From the NCBI GenBank assembly GCA_000720845.1, contig JODU01000023.1, forward strand, positions 50,220-114,219: a DNA stretch of 64,000 nt, given 5' to 3'. Both the position numbers and the translations under genes were made by a program. Shown here in pieces: positions 7,725 to 15,911 of the stretch (the stretch's first letter is position 1; the number at the start of each line of letters is the position of its first letter). The notes under the pieces are model-generated. The model had not been told where the DNA came from and made no database searches. It saw only the letters and a list, made by a program, of their open reading frames with translations. This DNA comes from Kitasatospora aureofaciens. GTDB lineage: Bacteria > Actinomycetota > Actinomycetes > Streptomycetales > Streptomycetaceae.

Positions 7725-9041
7725 TCAGGCGCGGCCGGGCTCGCCCCACACGCGGGCGCGCAGCGGCATTCCGGAGGCGCCCGAGTCGGGCGTCTTCACG
7801 GCGAGGACCTGGTTGACGCCGATGCGGTTGCGTTCGAAGGCGAGCGCGGAGGCGGCCATGTACAGCTGCCAGACCCGGGCACGGCCGGGGCTGACCAGCC
7901 GGGTGGCCGCCGCCCAGTCGGACTCCAGGTTGGCGACCCAGCGGCGCAGCGTGAGCGCGTAGTGCTCTCGGATGGACTCCACGTCGCGGACCTCGAACCC
8001 GGCGCGTTCCAGCTGGGTGACGGTGGTGCCGACGGGGGCCAGTTCGCCGTCGGGGAAGACGTAGGCGTCGATGAACTCGTCGACGCTGTAGGCGGACTCG
8101 TCCCGCTGGGGGCGGCGGGCGATCTGGTGGTTCAGCAGCCGGCCGCCGGGCTTGAGGAGCTTGTGCAGATCGGTGGCGTACTCCAGGTAGCGCTCGGCGC
8201 CGACGTGCTCGGCCATGCCGATGGAGGAGATGGCGTCGTACGGCCCGTCGGCGACGTCCCGGTAGTCCTGGACGCGGATCTCCACCCGGTCGGTGAGCCC
8301 CTCGTCGGCGACCCGCTTGCGGGCGTAGGCGGCCTGCTCCTGGGAGAGGGTCACGCCGACGACGCCGACGCCGTGCTCGCGGGCCGCGTGGATCGCCATG
8401 GAGCCCCAGCCGCAGCCGACGTCGAGGAGGCGCTGACCGGGGCTCAGGTCCAGCTTGCGGCTGACGAGTTCGAGCTTGTCGCGCTGGGCGTCCTCCAGGG
8501 TGCCGCCCTCGGCCGGCGGGGCGGGCCAATAGGCGCAGGAGTAGACCATGGAGGGGCCGAGGACGAGTTCGTAGAAGTCGTTGCCCACGTCGTAGTGGTG
8601 GCTGATGGCCCGCTTGTCGCTGCGCTTGGTGTGCAGGTGGCCGCGGGCCCGGCGGACCTCCTCCGGCGGCGGGGCGGGCGGCAGCGGCGGCCCGGCGAGC
8701 CTCACCAGGCCGCGTACGGCGGCCCGGACCTCGGGGTCGCGCAGCGCCTCGACCAGACCGCGGGCGTCCTCGCCGCGCTCCCAGATGAGGCCGGCCAGCA
8801 GGCCGAGGGTGGTGTAGAGGTCCCCGTCGATGTCGATGTCGCCCGCCACCCAGGCGCGGGCCAGGCCCAGTTCGCCCGGTTTGAACAGCAGGCGGCGCAG
8901 GGCCCTGCGGTTGCGGACGACGAGGGTCGGCGCGCCCGGCGGACCCGCCTGCGAACCGTCCCAGGCGCGGATGCGCACCGGGAGAGGTGCTCCCAGCAAC
9001 TGTTCGAAGAGGTTCTGCAGCCGCAGCGCGGCGTCAGCCAT
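7725..9041 (-). CDS. Cyclopropane-fatty-acyl-phospholipid synthase family methyltransferase
   Basis: The protein has 438 residues and belongs to the Cfa/CmaA family, which transfers a methylene from S-adenosylmethionine to unsaturated acyl chains of phospholipids. An N-terminal SCP2-like lipid-binding part (about residues 1-115) precedes HHYDVGNDFY (148-157), a family hallmark, and the SAM motif LDVGCGWG (206-213). The catalytic-domain segment MAEHVG and the later bicarbonate-site region are present. The ATG at 9041 was chosen because GGAGGA lies five bases upstream; the frame extends 48 codons further but without such a site. It lies downstream of the NADH dehydrogenase on the same strand, separated by a terminator. 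Confidence 0.88.
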   Translation of the reverse strand: MADAALRLQNLFEQLLGAPLPVRIRAWDGSQAGPPGAPTLVVRNRRALRRLLFKPGELGLARAWVAGDIDIDGDLYTTLGLLAGLIWERGEDARGLVEALRDPEVRAAVRGLVRLAGPPLPPAPPPEEVRRARGHLHTKRSDKRAISHHYDVGNDFYELVLGPSMVYSCAYWPAPPAEGGTLEDAQRDKLELVSRKLDLSPGQRLLDVGCGWGSMAIHAAREHGVGVVGVTLSQEQAAYARKRVADEGLTDRVEIRVQDYRDVADGPYDAISSIGMAEHVGAERYLEYATDLHKLLKPGGRLLNHQIARRPQRDESAYSVDEFIDAYVFPDGELAPVGTTVTQLERAGFEVRDVESIREHYALTLRRWVANLESDWAAATRLVSPGRARVWQLYMAASALAFERNRIGVNQVLAVKTPDSGASGMPLRARVWGEPGRA

Positions 9042-9194
9042 GGCGTCCTCCGTGACGAGCGATCCCGGAATGTCCAACACCACGTAAACACCTGGGAGCC
9101 CGCGGTACAGTCCCCGGCGCGCGTTACGACTCGGCAAAATAGCTGTACACACCAACGGATTCGTCGCTCCAACGGCGCAGCCCACGCACAGCGC

Positions 9195-9234
9195 GAAGGG
9201 GCCGCCCGCACCACGGATGGCGGACGGCCCCTTC
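9195..9234 (-). terminator. Terminator after the NADH dehydrogenase gene
   Basis: GAAGGGGCCG (9195-9204) pairs with CGGCCCCTTC (9225-9234), with an inner stem CCGCC/GGCGG. It follows the stop of the ndh-like gene and separates it from the cfa-like gene on the same strand. Confidence 0.75.
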
Positions 9235-9277
9235 GGGGGTACTGCTGGGGACTGCTACGGCCGGCGGCGACCGGGGG

Positions 9278-10693
9278 TCAGGAGGCCTTGGCCTCGGTCT
9301 TCTCCTGCTTGGCGGCCTTCTCGCCCTGGTCGGCGGCCTTCGGCGCGGCGGGCTTCGGGGCCGGCTTGGCGGCCTCGTAGAACTCCTCGCGCGGGGTCTC
9401 CATGGCGCCGAGGGAGACGACCTCGCGCTTGAGGAACATGCCGAGCGTCCAGTCCGCGAAGACGCGGATCTTGCGGTTCCAGGTCGGCATCGCCATGCCG
9501 TGGTAGCCGCGGTGCATGTACCAGGCGAGGCGGCCCTTGAGCTTGATCTTCATCTTGCCCATGACGATCATCGCGACGCCCTTGTGCAGGCCGAGGCCCG
9601 CCACCGCGCCCTTGTTGGCGTGGCTGTACTCCTTCTGCGGGAAGCCCCGCATACCGGAGATCACGTTGTCGCCGAGGACCTTGGCCTGGCGCAGCGCGTG
9701 CTGGGCGTTCGGCGGGCACCAGGCGTTCTCGTTGCCCGCCTTGCGGCCGACGAGGTCCGGCACCTGGGCGTTGTCGCCCGCGGCCCAGATGTAGTCGGTG
9801 CCCTGGACCTGGAGGGTCGCCTGGGTGTCGACGTGGCCGCGGGGGCCGAGCGGCAGGCCGAAGCGGGCCAGCGCCGGGTTGGGCTTGACGCCGGCCGTCC
9901 ACACGATGGTGTTGGAGTCGACCTCCAGCCCGTTCTTCAGCACCACGTGGCCGTCGACGCAGGAGTCCATGGAGGTGGACAGGTAGACCTCGACGCCGCG
10001 GCCCTCGAGGTGCTCCTTGCCGTACTGGCCGAGCTTGGGGCCGACCTCGGGGAGGATCTTGTCGGCGGCGTCCACGAGGATGAAGCGCATGTCCTCGCGG
10101 GAGACGTTGTTGTAGTACTTGGCCGCGTCGCGGGCCATGTCCTCGACCTCACCGATGGTCTCCGCGCCGGCGAAGCCGCCGCCGACGAAGACGAAGGTGA
10201 GCGCCTTGCGGCGGATCTCCTCGTCGGTGGTGGAGTCGGCCTTGTCCAGCTGCTCCAGGACGTGGTTGCGCAGGCCGATGGACTCCTCGATGCCCTTCAT
10301 GCCGATGCCCTGCTCGGCGAGGCCGGGGATCGGGAAGGTGCGGGAGACCGCGCCCATCGCGATGACCAGGTAGTCGAACGGCAGCTCGTACGCCTCGCCC
10401 ACCAGGGGGGCGATCGTGGCGACCTTGCGGTCCTGGTCGATGGTGGTGACCCGGCCGGTGAGGACCTCCGCCTTCGGAAGCACGCGCCGCAGGGGGACGA
10501 CGACGTGCCGCGGGGAGATGCTGCCGGCGGCGGCTTCGGGGAGGAAGGGCTGGTAGGTCATGTACGACCGCGGGTCGACGACGGTGACGGTCGCCTCGCC
10601 GTAACGCATCTTCTTCTGGATGCGTCGAGCTGCGTACAGGCCTACGTACCCACCGCCTACTACGAGGATCCTGGGACGCTCCGTGGTGCTCAT
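9278..10693 (-). CDS. ndh: Type II NADH dehydrogenase (NDH-2)
   Basis: The 471-residue flavoprotein is a non-proton-pumping NADH:quinone oxidoreductase, peripheral on the cytoplasmic membrane. It shows the FAD-binding GGGYVG motif (residues 13-18), the second nucleotide motif in FVFVGGGFAGAETIGEVEDM, and the conserved AAGDNAQVPD near the second FAD contact. The C-terminal region about residues 380-425 is amphipathic and could attach to the membrane. The last 30 residues are a Lys/Ala/Glu-rich tail. No Shine-Dalgarno sequence precedes the ATG, and a GATACT -10-like hexamer ends 7 bases before it, so the message may be leaderless. It is a single gene upstream of a terminator. Confidence 0.9.
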   Translation of the reverse strand: MSTTERPRILVVGGGYVGLYAARRIQKKMRYGEATVTVVDPRSYMTYQPFLPEAAAGSISPRHVVVPLRRVLPKAEVLTGRVTTIDQDRKVATIAPLVGEAYELPFDYLVIAMGAVSRTFPIPGLAEQGIGMKGIEESIGLRNHVLEQLDKADSTTDEEIRRKALTFVFVGGGFAGAETIGEVEDMARDAAKYYNNVSREDMRFILVDAADKILPEVGPKLGQYGKEHLEGRGVEVYLSTSMDSCVDGHVVLKNGLEVDSNTIVWTAGVKPNPALARFGLPLGPRGHVDTQATLQVQGTDYIWAAGDNAQVPDLVGRKAGNENAWCPPNAQHALRQAKVLGDNVISGMRGFPQKEYSHANKGAVAGLGLHKGVAMIVMGKMKIKLKGRLAWYMHRGYHGMAMPTWNRKIRVFADWTLGMFLKREVVSLGAMETPREEFYEAAKPAPKPAAPKAADQGEKAAKQEKTEAKAS

Positions 10694-11081
10694 GCCATCG
10701 AGTATCCACCCGGTTGAGGGGGGTCGATCGTGCGCCCCTTCACAAGCTTCGGTGGGTACTGTGCTACCATCCGCCGCTCACGTGATGGAGATCATGGCGG
10801 GCGAAGGAACCAGCGTGTAGAGCACCCCGTTGTCAATGCCGCGTGAGCTGCGCCTCCGCGCCTCCGGGACGGTGGACCACCCGTCCGCGAGGGCTCTGCG
10901 GGACCCCTTCGCGACACCGACCTGAACACGTTCAAAGGGCAGTTGAAAGCCCAAAAGGGTCAACGGGCGCGCTTTCGTCGTCCGACAGGGCCCAATTCCT
11001 TGTGAAGAACTTCACGAACTTTCCCGACGGCGCGTCACCGAGGGGCCCGAGCGGCCCCCCGATGCCCGCTCAAACGTCGTC
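10694..11081. other. Intergenic region between ndh and ppx, no gene seen
   Basis: The 388 bases have open frames only of the shadow kind. On the left is the presumed ndh promoter (GATACT at 10706-10711 on the minus strand). On the right, near 11042-11058, GGGGCC and GGCCCC form a short hairpin that may end the ppx transcript. Positions 10920-11020 are less GC-rich than the surroundings and hold no motif I recognise. Confidence 0.5.
11042..11058 (-). terminator. Possible terminator after ppx
   Basis: A 6-bp GGGGCC/GGCCCC stem with a 5-base loop lies about 25 bp beyond the ppx stop. The stem is short and has no T-run, so support is modest. Confidence 0.4.
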
Positions 11082-12077
11082 CTACCTGCTCAGACCGCCA
11101 CGGCGCGCGCCACCGGGTCCATCACCGCGAGGGCCCCGGGCGATCGACCACGCGATGCCGTCGAGGATGTCGTGCTCACTCACGACGACCTCCTCCGCGC
11201 CCGTCCGCTCCATGATCGCCAGCAGCGTCAGGGCACCGGCCGCGATCACGTCGACCCGGCCCGGGTGCATGGAGGGGACCGCCGCGCGCTCGGCGTGGGT
11301 GGAGCGCAGCAGCCAGTCGGTGATCTCACGGACCCGGTCGTGGGAGACGCGGGAGTGGTGGATGGCGGCGGAGTCGTACTCCGGCAGCTCCTGCGCGATC
11401 GCGGACACCGTCGTCACCGACCCGGCGAGCCCCACCAGCGTGCGCGCCTCGCGCAGCGGCACCGTCCGCTCGGCCAGGTCCAGGGCGGCCTCGATGTCGG
11501 CCCGCATCGCGGCCACCTGCTCCGCGGCCGGCGGGTCGGTCACCGCGCCGTCGCGCACCAGGTGCCGCTCGGTCATCCGCACGCAGCCGACGTCCACCGA
11601 GCGGGCGGCGCGCACGTGGTCGTCGCCGACGACGAACTCCGTCGAACCGCCGCCGATGTCGACGACCAGGTACGGCTTGTCCAGGTCCGCGCGGCCGGTC
11701 AGTTCCTTCGTGGCACCGGTGAAGGAGAACTCGGCCTCCTGGTCGCCCGAGATCACCTCGGGCTCGACACCCAGGATGTCCAGCACCCCGCGCACGAAGT
11801 CGTCCCGGTTCTCCGCGTCGCGGGAGGCGGAGGTCGCGACGAAACGCAGCCGCTCGGCGCCGTGCGCCTTGATGACCTCCGCGTACTCCCGGCAGGCGGC
11901 GAAGGTCCGCTCCAGCGCCTCGGGCGCGAGCCGGCCGGTGCGGTCGACGTCCTGGCCGAGCCGCACGATGGTCATCCGCCGGTCCAGGTCGGTCAGCGCG
12001 CCCGTGTCCGGGTCCAGATCGGCCACCAGGAGCCGGATGGAGTTCGTACCGCAGTCGACGGCGGCCACCCGGGTCAC
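11082..12077 (-). CDS. ppx: Exopolyphosphatase / pppGpp phosphohydrolase (Ppx/GppA)
   Basis: The 331-residue protein is a short single-module Ppx/GppA phosphatase, which removes terminal phosphate from inorganic polyphosphate or pppGpp. It has the ASKHA-fold phosphate motifs AAVDCGTNSIRLLVADL at the N-terminus, ATSASRDAENRDDF, the DIGGGSTEF motif and a GLAGSVTT segment. The C-terminal HD-like domain of longer enzymes is absent, as in mycobacterial Ppx1/Ppx2. The GTG start at 12077 overlaps the TGA of the DUF501 gene by four bases, so translation is probably coupled. It is the last gene of the block ftsB-like, DUF501, ppx. Confidence 0.9.
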   Translation of the reverse strand: MTRVAAVDCGTNSIRLLVADLDPDTGALTDLDRRMTIVRLGQDVDRTGRLAPEALERTFAACREYAEVIKAHGAERLRFVATSASRDAENRDDFVRGVLDILGVEPEVISGDQEAEFSFTGATKELTGRADLDKPYLVVDIGGGSTEFVVGDDHVRAARSVDVGCVRMTERHLVRDGAVTDPPAAEQVAAMRADIEAALDLAERTVPLREARTLVGLAGSVTTVSAIAQELPEYDSAAIHHSRVSHDRVREITDWLLRSTHAERAAVPSMHPGRVDVIAAGALTLLAIMERTGAEEVVVSEHDILDGIAWSIARGPRGDGPGGARRGGLSR

Positions 12078-12646
12078 TGGACGTCCTCCCCTTCGGTCCC
12101 GGGGACCGTCACGCACGGACCCTTGCGCCACCACTCGGGCAGCATCGCGATCGCCTCGTCGCCCAGCGGGTTGACGCCGGGACCGGCCGCCAGCGAGTGG
12201 GCGACCAGCACGTGCAGGCACTTCACGCGGTCCGGCATGCCGCCCGCGCTCGGGAAGCCGGTCAGCTCCTTGATCTCGTCGCGGCGCCGGATGTAGTCCT
12301 CGTGCGCGGCGCGGTAGGCGGCGGCCAGCTCCGGGTCGGTGCCCAGCCGCTCGGTCATCTCCTTCATCACGCCGTTCGCCTCCAGCGTTCCGATGGCGGA
12401 GGCCGCCTTCGGGCACGTCAGGTAGTACAGCGTGGGGAAGGGCGTGCCGTCGGGCAGCCGCGGCGCCGTCTCCACGACGTCCGGCTGGCCGCACGGGCAG
12501 CGGTGCGCGATGGCGCGCAGGCCGCGCGGGGGGCGTCCGAGCTGCTGCTTGAAGGCCGCCACGTCCGCGTCGGTCGGCTCGGTGCGCGGGGTGGTCGGCG
12601 GGGGAGTCTGCATGACTGTCTTCTGCTGGTCTTCCTGTTGAGTCAC
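12074..12646 (-). CDS. DUF501 family protein
   Basis: The 190-residue cytoplasmic protein matches DUF501, an actinobacterial family of unknown function always found between the ftsB-like gene and ppx. Conserved features visible are GRPPRGLRAIAHRCPCGQPDVVETAPRL with a CxC pair, LPDGTPFPTLYYLTCP, an LTGFPSAGGMPDRVKCLHVLVAHSLA core with conserved Lys-Cys-Leu-His, and GVNPLGDEAI. The Cys/His pattern could bind metal, but this is inference. The annotated ATG at 12646 and an internal ATG at residue 12 are both possible; the first 30 residues are Pro/Thr-rich and poorly conserved in such proteins. The stop overlaps ppx by four bases. Confidence 0.85.
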   Translation of the reverse strand: MTQQEDQQKTVMQTPPPTTPRTEPTDADVAAFKQQLGRPPRGLRAIAHRCPCGQPDVVETAPRLPDGTPFPTLYYLTCPKAASAIGTLEANGVMKEMTERLGTDPELAAAYRAAHEDYIRRRDEIKELTGFPSAGGMPDRVKCLHVLVAHSLAAGPGVNPLGDEAIAMLPEWWRKGPCVTVPGTEGEDVQ

Positions 12647-12689
12647 TGCCGGAGAGGCCGGAGAGGCCGGAGAGGCCGCCGGGGTCGGT

Positions 12690-13172
12690 TCACCGCCGGT
12701 GGGCGGCGGCGTCGGCCTTGTCGACCCCGTCCCACACGTTCCGGTACCAGGGGCGGTCGGCGGCGCCCGCCTCTGCGCGGGTCTGCTCGGCGGCCTCCGG
12801 GTCGACGACGACGAACCCCGTCTCCCCCGGCATCACGTAGTGCAGCCGCAGCCGGACCTGCTGCTCGGCGTAGGCGTCGTCCTGCCAGCGTGCCTTGAGG
12901 TCGCGCAGGTCCTCGACCCGCTGCCGGGTCTCCCGCTGCTCCCGCTGGAGATCGGCGATCTCGGCACGCTGGGCGACGTACTGCCGTATCGGGTAGGCGA
13001 GGGCCACGACGAGCGAGCAGAGCACCATCGCGAGCAGCGCGGCCCGGCCGGTCAGCCGGGAGCGCCGGGCCTGGCGCCTGGTCTGCGAACGGTAGACCCG
13101 GGCCGCGGTCTGTTCCCCGATGATCCGGATCCTGGTCGCGGTGGAGAAACGGTCCCGGTCCTTCACGGCCAT
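12690..13172 (-). CDS. FtsB/DivIC-like septum formation initiator protein
   Basis: The 160-residue protein has a basic cytoplasmic N-terminus, one membrane helix (about residues 43-62), an extracellular coiled coil (about 65-95) and the family block RWQDDAYAEQQVRLRL followed by HYVMPGETGF. This fits the FtsB/DivIC family, which joins FtsL and FtsQ in the division complex; Streptomyces DivIC is needed for sporulation septa. The ATG at 13172 follows GGAGGCGGAG and was preferred to an upstream in-frame start 14 codons earlier. It lies directly downstream of eno and upstream of DUF501, the order also found in mycobacteria. Confidence 0.88.
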   Translation of the reverse strand: MAVKDRDRFSTATRIRIIGEQTAARVYRSQTRRQARRSRLTGRAALLAMVLCSLVVALAYPIRQYVAQRAEIADLQREQRETRQRVEDLRDLKARWQDDAYAEQQVRLRLHYVMPGETGFVVVDPEAAEQTRAEAGAADRPWYRNVWDGVDKADAAAHRR

Positions 13173-13197
13173 CTGGTCTCCGCCTCCCGTGCACGCG

Positions 13198-13242
13198 CGT
13201 ACGTCCCCGCACACGGTACGGGACCGGGTACGGGGACGTACG
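13198..13242 (-). terminator. Large hairpin between eno and ftsB-like gene
   Basis: CGTACGTCCCCG (13198-13209) and CGGGGACGTACG (13231-13242) form a perfect 12-bp stem around a 21-base loop. It lies just after the eno stop and may end or attenuate eno transcription. No T-run follows, so termination is an inference. Confidence 0.5.
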
Positions 13243-13267
13243 TACGACGCTGCCTTCTACCGGGCTG

Positions 13268-14548
13268 TCAGCCCTTGAAGCGCGGGAACGCGCTGCGGCC
13301 GGCGTACACCGCGGCGTCGTCGAGGATCTCCTCGATGCGCAGCAGCTGGTTGTACTTGGCCACGCGCTCGGAGCGGGCCGGGGCGCCGGTCTTGATCTGG
13401 CCGCAGTTGGTGGCGACGGCCAGGTCGGCGATGGTGACGTCCTCGGTCTCGCCGGAGCGGTGGGACATCATGCACTTGAAGCCGTTGCGCTGGGCCAGCT
13501 CCACGGCGTCCAGGGTCTCGGTCAGCGAACCGATCTGGTTGACCTTGACCAGCAGGGCGTTGGCCGAGTTCTCCTCGATGCCGCGGGCCAGGCGCTCCGG
13601 GTTGGTGACGAACAGGTCGTCGCCGACGAGCTGGACCTTGTCGCCGAGCTTGGCGGTGATGGTCTTCCAGCCGTCCCAGTCGTCCTCGAACAGCGGGTCC
13701 TCGATGGAGACCAGCGGGTACGCCTCGACCAGCTCGGCGTAGTACTCGGTCATCTCGGCGGCGGTGCGCTCCTTGCCCTCGAAGGTGTAGGAGCCGTCCT
13801 TGTAGAACTCGGACGCGGCGACGTCGAGCGCGAGGGCGATCTGCTCGCCGGGGGTGTAGCCGGCCTCCTTGATCGCCTCCAGGATGAGGTCGAGGGCCTC
13901 GCGGTTGGAGCCCAGGTTCGGAGCGAAGCCGCCCTCGTCGCCGAGGCCGGTGGCCAGGCCCTTGTTCTTCAGGACCTTCTTGAGGGTGTGGTAGACCTCG
14001 GCGCCCCAGCGCAGGGCCTCGGAGAAGGACTCCGCGCCGATCGGGGCGATCATGAACTCCTGGATGTCCACGTTGGAGTCGGCGTGCGAGCCGCCGTTCA
14101 GGATGTTCATCATCGGCACGGGCAGCAGGTGCGCGTTCGGGCCGCCCAGGTAGCGGAAGAGCGGCAGGTCGCTGGCCTCGGAGGCGGCGTGGGCGACGGC
14201 CAGGGAGACGCCGAGGATGGCGTTGGCGCCGAGCGAGCCCTTGTTGTCGGTGGCGTCCAGGTCGAACATGGCCTGGTCGATCAGGCGCTGCTCGGTGGCG
14301 TCGTAGCCGACCAGCTCCGGGCCGATCTGCTCGATGACGGCCAGCACGGCCTTCTCGACGCCCTTGCCGAGGTAACGGCTCGGGTCGCCGTCACGGAGTT
14401 CGATGGCCTCGAAGGCACCGGTGGAGGCGCCGGACGGAACGGCGGCACGACCCGTGCTGCCGTCGTCGAGGCCGACCTCGACCTCGACCGTGGGGTTGCC
14501 TCGGGAGTCCAGGATTTCCCGGGCTACGACGACGTCGATGGACGGCAC
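13268..14548 (-). CDS. eno: Enolase
   Basis: The glycolytic enzyme converts 2-phosphoglycerate to phosphoenolpyruvate and is a cytoplasmic Mg-dependent dimer or octamer. The 426 residues include SGASTGAFEAIELRDGD near the N-terminus, the catalytic GDEGGFAPNL, metal-ligand regions SIEDPLFEDDW and LVGDDLFVTN, the catalytic Lys in LLVKVNQIGS, and SHRSGETED. The start is decided by the ribosome binding site: GAAGGAG abuts an ATG at 14554 with no spacing but lies six bases before a GTG at 14548, giving MPSIDVVVAREILDSRG. This length fits the family. It heads the conserved eno, ftsB-like, DUF501, ppx block. Confidence 0.97.
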   Translation of the reverse strand: MPSIDVVVAREILDSRGNPTVEVEVGLDDGSTGRAAVPSGASTGAFEAIELRDGDPSRYLGKGVEKAVLAVIEQIGPELVGYDATEQRLIDQAMFDLDATDNKGSLGANAILGVSLAVAHAASEASDLPLFRYLGGPNAHLLPVPMMNILNGGSHADSNVDIQEFMIAPIGAESFSEALRWGAEVYHTLKKVLKNKGLATGLGDEGGFAPNLGSNREALDLILEAIKEAGYTPGEQIALALDVAASEFYKDGSYTFEGKERTAAEMTEYYAELVEAYPLVSIEDPLFEDDWDGWKTITAKLGDKVQLVGDDLFVTNPERLARGIEENSANALLVKVNQIGSLTETLDAVELAQRNGFKCMMSHRSGETEDVTIADLAVATNCGQIKTGAPARSERVAKYNQLLRIEEILDDAAVYAGRSAFPRFKG

Positions 14549-14759
14549 GAGCATCTCCTTCTTCAATGTGACGCTTCGGTGTGACGCGCGGTCGCGCGGG
14601 ACCGCGGCGGCTCTGCGGGACCGAGCCTAACCGGCTCCGGGCGATCGGCCAGCCGATCGCCCACCCGCTGGACAGAACCGAGAGTAAATTGTTTCCGAAC
14701 GGAACAAAGACGTTCCCGGAAACCGGGCGGGTGCCCCGCGCGGGCGGGACGCGAAAAAT

Positions 14760-14799
14760 CCCGCCCCGGTGCGTACGGGGGAACACGCACCGGGGCGGG
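14760..14799 (-). terminator. Intrinsic terminator of rpfA
   Basis: A perfect 15-bp stem (CCCGCCCCGGTGCGT at 14760-14774, complement at 14785-14799) has a 10-base loop. On the minus strand it is followed by a run of five T residues (14755-14759), a rare full intrinsic terminator in this GC-rich genome. It lies 21 bases past the rpfA stop. Confidence 0.92.
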
Positions 14800-14820
14800 A
14801 GTCGCGGGAGCGGCCGCCGC

Positions 14821-15558
14821 TTACTTGAGGTGCAGCTGCTGGCCCGGGTAGATCAGGTCGGCGTCGTCGACGATGTCGTCGTTCAGCTTGAACAGCTTCG
14901 CCCAGCCGCCCTTGACGTCGTGCTCCGCGGCGATCGAGCTGAGGGTGTCGCCCTTGACGACCTTGTACTCGCCGTCGCCCTTCTCGACCTTCTTGCCGGT
15001 CGGGGTGGTGACGGTCTTCTTCTCGGCCTTCTCGGCCTTCTCGGTCTTCTGCTCGGCGGCCGGACGCTCGGAGGAGCGGGAGGCCTTCTGCTCGGTGGAG
15101 CGCTCGGCGGTGGAGCCGCTGCTCTGGCTCTGCGAGCTCTGGGAGCTGCCGGAGCCGCCGTCCTGCGAGCCGCCACCGGTGTACGCGGCGCCCGACAGGC
15201 CGGTGCCGCAGACCGGCCAGGCACCCTTGCCCTGGCCCGCGAGCACCTTCTCGGCGATCTGGATCTGCTGGGACTTGCTCGCCTGGTCGGCGGTGGAGGC
15301 GTACTGCGTACCGCCGTAGGCGGCCCAGGTGGAGGCGGAGAACTGCAGACCGCCGTAGTAACCGTTGCCGGTGTTGATGGACCAGTTGCCGCCGGACTCG
15401 CACTGGGCGACGGCGTCCCACTCGGACGCGGTGGCGGCGGAGGCGTTGCCGGCCGCCATCAGCGGGGCGGCGACGGCGGCACCGGTGACGCCGGCGACGG
15501 CGATGACACGGGTGGCCTTGGACGGACGACGGTGCTTGCCCTTGCCGGAAAACAGCAT
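14821..15558 (-). CDS. rpfA: Resuscitation-promoting factor-like lytic transglycosylase with LysM (RpfA)
   Basis: The 245-residue secreted protein has an N-terminal signal sequence (about residues 1-41, ending ...AAGNASA), then an Rpf domain from ATASEWDAVAQCESGG with catalytic Glu54 and a likely Cys53-Cys117 disulphide, a Ser/Gln/Glu/Lys-rich linker, and a C-terminal LysM domain (about 196-244, GEYKVVKGDTLSSIA). It should cut peptidoglycan glycans in the wall during germination or resuscitation. The ATG at 15558 has GAGGGGA seven to eight bases upstream. The long 5' region contains a ydaO-type riboswitch-like element. It is followed by an intrinsic terminator, and its upstream neighbour is the paralogue rpfC. 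Confidence 0.93.
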   Translation of the reverse strand: MLFSGKGKHRRPSKATRVIAVAGVTGAAVAAPLMAAGNASAATASEWDAVAQCESGGNWSINTGNGYYGGLQFSASTWAAYGGTQYASTADQASKSQQIQIAEKVLAGQGKGAWPVCGTGLSGAAYTGGGSQDGGSGSSQSSQSQSSGSTAERSTEQKASRSSERPAAEQKTEKAEKAEKKTVTTPTGKKVEKGDGEYKVVKGDTLSSIAAEHDVKGGWAKLFKLNDDIVDDADLIYPGQQLHLK

Positions 15559-15603
15559 GGTTGATCCCCTCACCGACGCCTGCGAGGTGAGCTGTCGGGT
15601 TCG

Positions 15604-15772
15604 GGCCGGTTGAGTTGCCCGGCCGGGTTCCTCGCGGAACTCGGCTTCACCCCTAGCCGCTCCGGCTCAACTGCCCGGTCCGGCACTTACCTTGGGTCCC
15701 CCGCTCCTGCCTTCGGCGCTCGACGCGACGACTGTTCCCGTACGGCCGCTGGCAGGATTCGGCGTTGCGGCT
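15604..15772 (-). promoter_or_regulatory. c-di-AMP (ydaO/yuaA-type) riboswitch-like leader of rpfA
   Basis: On the minus strand the rpfA leader carries the ydaO-family signatures in order: GCCGAATCCTGCC (15763-15751), GCAGGAGCGGGGGACCCA (about 15710-15693) and GGGGTGAAGCC (15653-15643). A hairpin, GGCCGG/CCGGCC around a 9-base loop (15624-15604), lies between the aptamer and the ribosome binding site and may be the expression platform. In S. coelicolor the rpfA leader is an established ydaO-type element that lowers expression when c-di-AMP is high. Boundaries here are approximate because no covariance model was run. Confidence 0.85.
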
Positions 15773-15911
15773 GTCGGGGCCCGCGGTGGCGAGCGGTCAT
15801 GACCGTAGACACGCGCTCCGCGGATTTTCAAAGACGATCACGGCTTCTGAGACCTATCTCTCACGAGATCCAAAAGGGACATACGGTCTCTAACCGTGAC
15901 GTGAACTCCCC

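Noticed and set aside
4816..8529. Minus-strand 1237-residue open frame opposite the ABC operon
   Set aside because: Arg/Pro/His-rich shadow that runs across two real genes and a terminator.
10843..12174. Plus-strand 443-residue open frame across ppx
   Set aside because: Ser/Arg/Thr-rich shadow over the ppx gene with no domain or ribosome binding site.
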